DNA of 12,296 bases from Longimicrobiales bacterium (GTDB lineage Bacteria; Gemmatimonadota; Gemmatimonadetes; Longimicrobiales; Gaopeijiaceae), in the NCBI GenBank assembly GCA_022428035.1, contig JAKMDG010000204.1, forward strand, positions 1-12,296. Direction: 5' to 3'. The notes beneath the pieces are model-generated. The model had not been told where the DNA came from, did not search any database, and worked only from the letters and a program-made list of their open reading frames with translations. The translations under genes and the position numbers were made by a program. Shown one piece after another: positions 7,281 through 12,296 of the stretch; positions within the stretch are counted from its first letter, which is position 1; every line of letters starts with the position of its first letter.

Positions 7281-7294
7281 TGGGATGTGTGGGT

Positions 7295-8659
7295 TCAGGT
7301 TGACGTTGGCCGAACGAAGCTGCCTTCTCCCGGCGTACCGATCACGGATCCATCACGAAAGACGCAGCGCCCGCTGAGCCAGGTCGACACAACCCGGCCT
7401 CGGACATCGCGCCCGTGGTATGGACTCCACCCGACTGCATAGTGGGTTTGGTCGTCCTGCACCGTCCACTCTGCGTCCGGGTCGAAGACGACGAAATCAG
7501 CGTCAGCGTCGGGTACGAGTTGGCCCTTCCGGCTAAGGCCGAAGACCGCGGCGGGTCCGGAGGCGACAAGCTCCAGGAAGCGGGCGAGGTCGATCCGGCC
7601 GGTGGTTACTCCTTCGCTGTACAGAAGTGGCCCCAAGGTCTCTGCACCCGGTAGCCCTGCGTAGGCGTCGAAGATGTCCGCCGTCTCTTTCCTGTGCAGA
7701 GGATACGGCGAGTGATCAGAGGTGACGATATCCACACTCCCGGCCTGGAGCTGCGCCCACAGGCCATCGACGGCCTCCTGGGTTCGCAACGGTGGATTGC
7801 ACTTGGCTCGCCCGCCTAGCTCCTGGAGTGCGTCCATGGTCAGTAGCAGGTACTGCAGACACGTCTCCCCGGTGGCGGACACGCCCTGGCTTCGGTTCCA
7901 GTCGATGAGGTCGAAGGTCCGGGGGATCGTACCGTGAACCATGTGCAGGTGAGCCCCGCTCCAGTATGCCAGCTCCAGCAATCGGCCGGCTGCCTCGGCC
8001 TCGGCGACTGGTGGTCTGCTGAGGGCGTGGTTGATCGGGTCCGTGTCTCCTCTGGCTCGAAACGCCTCCGCCTGCGCGAAAACGATCTCCTGGTTCTCCT
8101 GGTGGGCGGCGACCGGTCGCCCAGTTTCGGCGATCAGCTGGAAGGCCTCGTACAAGCGACCATCCGGGATGCGCGGGAAGCGGATCGGGTCGACCTCGAT
8201 CGTCGACACTTTGAAGCCCGCGGCGCCTGCGTCGGCCAGATCCATCAGGACGCCCAGGTCACCCGTGGGTGAGAAGGTGGCATAGAGGGCCACGTCCACC
8301 ACGGCTTCAGCGTTGACGTCCTGCACCTTGGACTCCAGCCGTTCGACGGAGTTCACCGGCCGGTCTGGCTTGTCGAACGGCATGTCGATGATGGTGGTCG
8401 TGCCTCCTGCGGCTGCGGCGCACGTTGTCGCTGTGAGTCCTTCGTCCACACACGAGCGCGTGTGAACGTGGGCGTCCACGAAGCCCGGAAGAACCAGGTG
8501 CCCGCTGGCATCGAGCGTTTCCGCACCCTGCAGCGGGGTCTCATCGATCTGGATGATCCGCCCGCCCGAAACCGACATCCAGCCGTCGCGCACGATCGTT
8601 CCGTCGGGCCGGACGATATCACCGCGGACCACGAGGTCGGGGTTACCTGTGTCACTCAT
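7295..8659 (-). CDS. allantoinase / dihydropyrimidinase-like amidohydrolase
   Basis: A 454-residue dinuclear metal amidohydrolase of the cyclic amidohydrolase family, which opens cyclic amides such as allantoin, hydantoins or dihydropyrimidines. All metal positions are present: H64 and H66 in GFVDAHVHTR, Lys150 (carbamylated in relatives) in GFKVST, H186 in AAHQEN, H242 in MVHGT and D315 in SDHSP. Positions 150-315 match the family's usual numbering closely, so it should be active. The IDMP motif after the AAAAGGTTT turn is more allantoinase-like than dihydropyrimidinase-like, but no allantoin-specific residue can be claimed. The ATG overlaps the stop of the upstream AroM-like gene by four bases (ATGA), with GAGGT seven bases before it, so translation of the two is probably coupled. 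The DapA-like gene follows after 14 bases. No signal peptide; cytoplasmic. Automatic naming as dihydroorotase is possible, but no other pyrimidine biosynthesis gene is nearby. Confidence 0.92.
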   Translation of the reverse strand: MSDTGNPDLVVRGDIVRPDGTIVRDGWMSVSGGRIIQIDETPLQGAETLDASGHLVLPGFVDAHVHTRSCVDEGLTATTCAAAAGGTTTIIDMPFDKPDRPVNSVERLESKVQDVNAEAVVDVALYATFSPTGDLGVLMDLADAGAAGFKVSTIEVDPIRFPRIPDGRLYEAFQLIAETGRPVAAHQENQEIVFAQAEAFRARGDTDPINHALSRPPVAEAEAAGRLLELAYWSGAHLHMVHGTIPRTFDLIDWNRSQGVSATGETCLQYLLLTMDALQELGGRAKCNPPLRTQEAVDGLWAQLQAGSVDIVTSDHSPYPLHRKETADIFDAYAGLPGAETLGPLLYSEGVTTGRIDLARFLELVASGPAAVFGLSRKGQLVPDADADFVVFDPDAEWTVQDDQTHYAVGWSPYHGRDVRGRVVSTWLSGRCVFRDGSVIGTPGEGSFVRPTST

Positions 8660-9345
8660 CGATGGGACCTCAAGTCGAGCAGCTCCTGCAGGGCGTCGAG
8701 GGCGAGGTGCCCCAGGTCAAAGACAGGGATCGCGATCCGGGCGGCGATCTCTCTCAGCGCATCCGACGAAAAGCCAACGTAGTCGAAGACCAGCGCGTCC
8801 GCGCCACCGCTACCTGCGCGTCCGGCGAGCCACGGAGCCAGAGGCTCGCTAGCGGGCCGATCCGTGAGCACGTGTGAGCGACATCGGAAGCCCGCCGCGG
8901 TCCACTTTTCAAGGGCCGGCGGCGCCTGGTCCGTGAACGGAACGATGATCTCGAGGTCGTGGAGGCCACGCCTGCGGAGCGTCTCCAGCGCGGTCTCGAA
9001 TGGTCGGATGACGGGGGGCATCGGGTAGAGTGGGAGGCCGAGTTCAGGGAAGGGGCCGGCACACAGAACGAGGTGCGCGAAGACCCCATCCGGGGACGCG
9101 TCGAAGCTATGCTGTATACGCTTGGCGACGTACGATGCGTCAACGACAATGCGGCGGCCGTCCTGAAGGCGGGTCTCGAGCGGGTACGCGCACTCAATGC
9201 ACGTCTCGATGGCCTCAGGTACAAGGCCGTCGAGGGCCCCGATGACCTCGAAGGATACCGACGGAAACCGCTCCTTCAGGTTATTCGTGAGGTCGGGCCG
9301 CGGAGTCTGCCCGATCACATAGGCTCTGACGACAGGGTCGGTCAT
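8656..9345 (-). CDS. AroM family protein (Asp/Glu racemase-like fold)
   Basis: A 229-residue protein of the AroM family, related in fold to aspartate/glutamate/hydantoin racemases. It has the N-terminal motif IGQTPRPDL (residues 11-19), the central strand HLVLCAG with Cys95 in the place of the first racemase cysteine, and a C-terminal half that lines up with E. coli AroM (ADALVFDYVGF, then IPVFD). The usual DCxGF motif with the second cysteine reads DYVGF, so that cysteine is Tyr189. With one cysteine left, it may not be a two-base racemase; maleate-isomerase-type or decarboxylase-type chemistry, or plain binding, are alternatives. E. coli AroM itself has no firmly known role. It is first in the minus-strand operon and overlaps the amidohydrolase start by four bases, which suggests the two act on the same compound. 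No strong ribosome site precedes the ATG at 9345. Cytoplasmic. Confidence 0.85.
   Translation of the reverse strand: MTDPVVRAYVIGQTPRPDLTNNLKERFPSVSFEVIGALDGLVPEAIETCIECAYPLETRLQDGRRIVVDASYVAKRIQHSFDASPDGVFAHLVLCAGPFPELGLPLYPMPPVIRPFETALETLRRRGLHDLEIIVPFTDQAPPALEKWTAAGFRCRSHVLTDRPASEPLAPWLAGRAGSGGADALVFDYVGFSSDALREIAARIAIPVFDLGHLALDALQELLDLRSHR
8667..8671 (-). promoter_or_regulatory. ribosome binding site of the amidohydrolase, inside the AroM-like gene
   Basis: On the minus strand GAGGT stands seven bases before the ATG at 8659-8657, within the last codons of the AroM-like gene. Together with the ATGA stop/start overlap it indicates translational coupling. Confidence 0.7.
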
Positions 9346-9511
9346 ACGACTCGGCAGGTCCGTACTCGTGTGCAGGTATGGGTCGCTCGGAACGAGGCTA
9401 CGCTGCCACGGACGGTCGCGCGAGTCTGCTCCGTTGTTGGCGACCTCTGGCTAATCGTGGCCGGACGGCCCACGATGCGAGCGCCCCAACGTCACCCACC
9501 CGGAACCCTCG
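9346..9511. promoter_or_regulatory. 166-base divergent promoter region between catabolic operon and symporter operon
   Basis: The AroM-amidohydrolase-DapA operon reads left and the symporter-binding protein pair reads right from this gap, so both promoters and any shared control site should lie here. No clear sigma-70 boxes are visible. The one notable structure is the inverted repeat at 9454-9476. No open frame here looks like a gene. Confidence 0.6.
9454..9476. repeat. inverted repeat, candidate operator or leader hairpin before the symporter gene
   Basis: The arms ATCGTGG (9454-9460) and CCACGAT (9470-9476) are perfectly complementary across nine bases, and the spacer adds a further CCG/CGG match. 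The element ends 35 bases before the symporter ATG. It could bind a dimeric regulator controlling one or both divergent operons, or fold in the symporter leader RNA. There is no T-run after it, so it is not a typical terminator. Confidence 0.5.
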
Positions 9512-10927
9512 ATGATCGACCTCGTTCTCGAAGTGCTGGCCGTCGTGGATTCATTTCTGTGGGGACCGTGGACCATGGCGTTTCTGGCCGGGGTCGCGGT
9601 CTACTTCACGCTGCGCTCTGGATTCTTTCAGGTCACCGGACTGCGGTATATCCTCTCCCACACGTTGGGGCGACTTGCGGCCGGGCGTCACCGGGTCGCC
9701 GCACAACGCATGACGCCTTTTCAGGCTGCGGCGACATCCCTCGCCGGAACGGTCGGCATGGGCAACATGGCCGGCGTGGCGACGGCGCTCTCGGTTGGGG
9801 GCGCGGGAGCCATCTTCTGGATGTGGGTCCTGGCCTTCTTCGGCATGATGTCGAAGACGGTCGAGATCACCCTGGGCGTGTACTACCGGGAACGTGGCCC
9901 CGATGGCCAGTACCGCGGTGGCCCTCAGGCTACGATCCGACGGGGACTGGGCTGGACGCCGCTCGCGATGCTCTTCAGTGCAGGGATGCTCATCAACGCA
10001 GTCTTCTCGGCGTCGATGCTCCAGTCCCATACCGTGGGCCGCGCGCTTCTCGCCAGTTATGACGTCAATCCGTACCTCGTGACGGGTGCGATGGCGATCA
10101 TCACAGCACTTGTGGTGCTCGGTGGCCTGAGGCGGATCGGACGGTTCTCCCAGGCGCTCGTGCCATTCATGACGATCGCGTACATCCTCGGCGCACTGAT
10201 CGTGATTGCTGCGAATGCCGCGGAGCTCCCCGCCGTATTCCAGTCGATCGTTACGCACGCGTTCTCTCCCGTCGCGGGCGCCGGCGGTGTGGCCGGCGTC
10301 GCGGTCAGCGAAGCAATCAAGCAGGGCATGGCCCGGGGGATGCTTTCGAATGAGGCTGGCATGGGCAGTGCGCCCATGGTGCACGCCACGGCGGAGACCG
10401 AGCATCCGTTCCAGCAGGGGGTGTGGGGCGCCTTCGAGGTGTTCTTCGACACGATCGTGATCTGCTCGCTGACGGCACTCGCCATCCTTTCCACGGGTGC
10501 CATGACCAGCGGCGCATCGGGTATCGAGTTACTCCTCGTGGCGTTCAGTGAGGTGTTCTCTCCGCCCGTGGCGTCGCTGATCGTATCCGGTGCCATCGCG
10601 ACGTTCTGTCTTTCCACGCAGATCGGCTTCTTCGTCTACTTCGAGACGAGCTTCGTGACGCTCGTGGGAGAGGCTCCGTTCAAGTATTTCCGCTGGATCT
10701 ACTTCCTTCCCGGCGTCGCGATGGCCGGTGTGGCCGACGTCGATCGGATGTGGCTTGTCGCCAACATCGCGGTCGCCGTCACGGCCATTCCGAATCTGCT
10801 CGCGATGCTGTCACTCGGGGGTGTCTTTACCCGACTCATGCGGGATGAGCTGAGTGGTGAACGAGCCTTTACGTCCGCCAGGGTCGAGGAGTCAGGGCCC
10901 ACCATGCGCGGATTTGGAGCGACCTAA
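9512..10927 (+). CDS. sodium:alanine symporter (AGCS) family transporter
   Basis: A 471-residue inner-membrane protein with about ten or more hydrophobic segments, the usual size for the alanine/glycine:cation symporter family, which imports small amino acids with Na+ or H+. Family landmarks are GTVGMGNMAGVATA (residues 79-92), the GGAGAIFWMWVLAFFG signature (96-111) and the SNEAGMGSAP motif further on, followed by HPFQQG. One family motif differs: the usual GGPMYYI reads GGPQATI near 136-142, which could affect the substrate or simply mark a subfamily. The ATG at 9512 is preceded only by a weak GGAA. The TAA stop overlaps the ATG of the binding-protein gene (TAATG), so the two are very likely co-transcribed and coupled. 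The gene diverges from the catabolic operon, suggesting it imports that pathway's substrate or exports or re-imports a product. Confidence 0.94.
   Translation: MIDLVLEVLAVVDSFLWGPWTMAFLAGVAVYFTLRSGFFQVTGLRYILSHTLGRLAAGRHRVAAQRMTPFQAAATSLAGTVGMGNMAGVATALSVGGAGAIFWMWVLAFFGMMSKTVEITLGVYYRERGPDGQYRGGPQATIRRGLGWTPLAMLFSAGMLINAVFSASMLQSHTVGRALLASYDVNPYLVTGAMAIITALVVLGGLRRIGRFSQALVPFMTIAYILGALIVIAANAAELPAVFQSIVTHAFSPVAGAGGVAGVAVSEAIKQGMARGMLSNEAGMGSAPMVHATAETEHPFQQGVWGAFEVFFDTIVICSLTALAILSTGAMTSGASGIELLLVAFSEVFSPPVASLIVSGAIATFCLSTQIGFFVYFETSFVTLVGEAPFKYFRWIYFLPGVAMAGVADVDRMWLVANIAVAVTAIPNLLAMLSLGGVFTRLMRDELSGERAFTSARVEESGPTMRGFGAT
10916..10919 (+). promoter_or_regulatory. ribosome binding site that fixes the binding-protein start
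   Basis: GGAG, seven bases before the ATG at 10927, lies inside the last symporter codons. It supports the start that overlaps the symporter stop rather than the in-frame ATG at 10954. Confidence 0.65.
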
Positions 10928-12296
10928 TGAGACCTCGAACCGACGAGATCGTGATGACCAGACCGACCGCCCCTCGGGGATCCCTATGCATCGTCGCGAT
11001 CCTCACCAGCCTCTTGGCGAGCGCGTGCGCGCCTGCTTCCTCGACCGATGAATCCAGTGTGCTGACCGTTATTCAATCTTCCGTGGCCATCGGTGATCCG
11101 CATATCGTCAGCGATGGACTCGCCGGTCGCAGCATGATCAAGACGATCTATGATGCGCTCGTCGAGTGGGATGTGGACGGCACCTACCAGCCAGCCCTCG
11201 CCGAGCGATGGGACGTGAGTGAGGACGCACGCTCATGGACGTTCCATCTACGGCAGGACGTGACCTTCCATAATGGAGAGACACTGCGAGCCTCGGATGT
11301 GGTGGCCACGATGGGTCGGGTACTCGATCCGTCCATTGGAGGCGCGTTCGGAACGGAGGGTGTCTACGCCAGCTACCTCGGCACGGCACAGATCGCCGAG
11401 GTCGATGAGCGGACCGTCCGGATCGTGACCGAGGATCCGATGGCCGATCTCCTCGATCTCGTCGTCGACATGCCGATCAGCCCCGCGAGCGCGCTCGACC
11501 AGTTGCCCGATGCATATGTAGGCAGTGGCCCGTATCGGGTCGCGGAACACACAGACGCCCGACTCGTGACGGTCGCACACCAGGCTCATTGGAGAGGTCA
11601 ACCGGAGTACTCTGAGATCCACTGGGTGGCTGAAGTGGATTCTGAAGCGCGCGTCGAGGCCGTGCTGGCCGGAGAGGCCTCGATCGCCGCCGGGATCGGC
11701 GTTCAGGGGCGAGATCGTATCGCCACGGACGGGGGTGCGGCCACAGCCGAAATGAACAGCGCACTGGCGATCATCTTCATGCTGAACGCCTTCGATGGCC
11801 CAACCGCGGACGTCCGCGTTCGCCAGGCGCTGAACCATGCGCTCGATCTCGATGCGATCATAGCGGAGATCACACAGGGTGCAGCCCGACCGCTCAGCGG
11901 CTACCTGACGCCGGGCCACTTCGGGTACAACCCCGAGACCACGGTCTACCAGTACGATCCGGATCTGGCCCGGCGCCTTCTGGCCGAGGCCGGCTATCCG
12001 GACGGGCTCACCCTCGTGTTCGACATCCCGCAGGTGATGCCGGACGAGATGCCGGCGCTCTCTCAGGTGATGGTCGAGCAATACCGCGACGTCGGGATCA
12101 CTCTGGAGGTCGTCGAACATGACGACCGGTCGGGGTACTCGCAGATGGTCCGGAGAAAGGAGATTGCCAACGGGGCGGGTTTCGATTCGAGCCCGTGGAG
12201 CACGTATCGCGTGCTGCGCGAAAAAATCCACTCCGGGTTGCAGGGACCCTGGTGGGAGGGGTACGAAAACACCGAAGTCGATGCGCTCATTGAACA
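10927..12296 (+). CDS. peptide/nickel-type ABC transporter substrate-binding lipoprotein (family 5), 3' end outside window
   Basis: The first 456 codons are present with no stop before the window edge. Family members usually have 500-600 residues, so the C-terminal end is missing. It is a family 5 solute-binding protein (DppA/OppA/NikA-like) that captures peptides or other solutes outside the cytoplasmic membrane for an ABC importer. The N-terminus is a lipoprotein signal with hydrophobic core 20-33 and the sequence LLASAC; Cys34 is the likely lipid site. Domain landmarks are YDALVEWD with PALAERW, FHNGE (114-118) followed by ASDVVATM, GSGPYRV (199-205), VRQALNHAL (298-306) and a YDPDLARRLLAEAGYPDG stretch. 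An in-frame ATG at 10954 would also keep the signal, but the ribosome site favours 10927. It overlaps the symporter stop by one base. No permease or ATPase gene is visible; these may lie beyond the right edge. Ligand unknown. Confidence 0.93.
   Translation, partial: MRPRTDEIVMTRPTAPRGSLCIVAILTSLLASACAPASSTDESSVLTVIQSSVAIGDPHIVSDGLAGRSMIKTIYDALVEWDVDGTYQPALAERWDVSEDARSWTFHLRQDVTFHNGETLRASDVVATMGRVLDPSIGGAFGTEGVYASYLGTAQIAEVDERTVRIVTEDPMADLLDLVVDMPISPASALDQLPDAYVGSGPYRVAEHTDARLVTVAHQAHWRGQPEYSEIHWVAEVDSEARVEAVLAGEASIAAGIGVQGRDRIATDGGAATAEMNSALAIIFMLNAFDGPTADVRVRQALNHALDLDAIIAEITQGAARPLSGYLTPGHFGYNPETTVYQYDPDLARRLLAEAGYPDGLTLVFDIPQVMPDEMPALSQVMVEQYRDVGITLEVVEHDDRSGYSQMVRRKEIANGAGFDSSPWSTYRVLREKIHSGLQGPWWEGYENTEVDALIE

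Noticed and set aside
9431..9465. TTGTTGG / CTAAT sequence as a sigma-70 promoter for the symporter
   Set aside because: The spacing between the possible -35 and -10 boxes is far too short (about 9 bases), so it is not called.
8959..10062. 367-codon plus-strand frame spanning the divergent promoter region
   Set aside because: It overlaps the AroM-like gene in antisense and the symporter in another frame; neither half resembles a protein family.
9551..10405. 284-codon minus-strand frame
   Set aside because: It is antisense to the symporter; the translation is rich in His, Arg and Glu and has no recognisable fold.
11248..12231. 327-codon minus-strand frame at the right edge
   Set aside because: It is antisense to the substrate-binding protein, which is clearly coding on the plus strand and open to the window end.

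Overview
The window is GC-rich, densely coding DNA from a Gram-negative bacterium. The support is an OmpA-type peptidoglycan-binding domain, three lipoprotein signal peptides and a Tat-type leader. The mix of exported hydrolases, RCC1-repeat lipoproteins and scavenging enzymes resembles environmental Gemmatimonadota or similar phyla, but the phylum is a guess. I see no rRNA, tRNA, CRISPR, insertion sequence or phage gene.

Layout. Positions 1-2204 (+) hold the end of an OmpA-family protein, a membrane di-iron hydroxylase of the sterol desaturase family, and a class II histone-deacetylase-like zinc amidohydrolase with a Tat leader. Positions 2239-5148 (-) hold an RCC1-type beta-propeller lipoprotein followed by an amidase-signature lipoprotein. 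A 434-base divergent gap (5149-5582) follows. It contains two perfect palindromes and no gene I trust.

Positions 5583-12296 look like one metabolic locus. A cyclase-family metal hydrolase (+) faces a compact minus-strand operon: AroM-like Asp/Glu-racemase-fold protein, then allantoinase/dihydropyrimidinase-like amidohydrolase (4-base overlap), then DapA-like aldolase (14-base gap). Divergent from this operon, across a 166-base gap with an inverted repeat, lies a sodium:alanine (AGCS) symporter. Its stop codon overlaps the start of a peptide/nickel-type ABC substrate-binding lipoprotein, which runs off the right edge.

Interpretation. The locus combines uptake (symporter, binding protein), opening of cyclic amides (amidohydrolase, cyclase), a racemase-fold enzyme and a Schiff-base lyase. 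This suggests scavenging of a cyclic amide or ureide (hydantoin-, allantoin-, pyrimidine- or isatin-like) or a related amino-acid derivative. Three of its enzymes keep their family scaffold but depart from it at a usual active-site position: AroM-like Cys to Tyr, DapA-like Tyr to His, and cyclase Glu to Ala. The real substrate may therefore be new. This is inference from gene content; no substrate can be read from the sequence.
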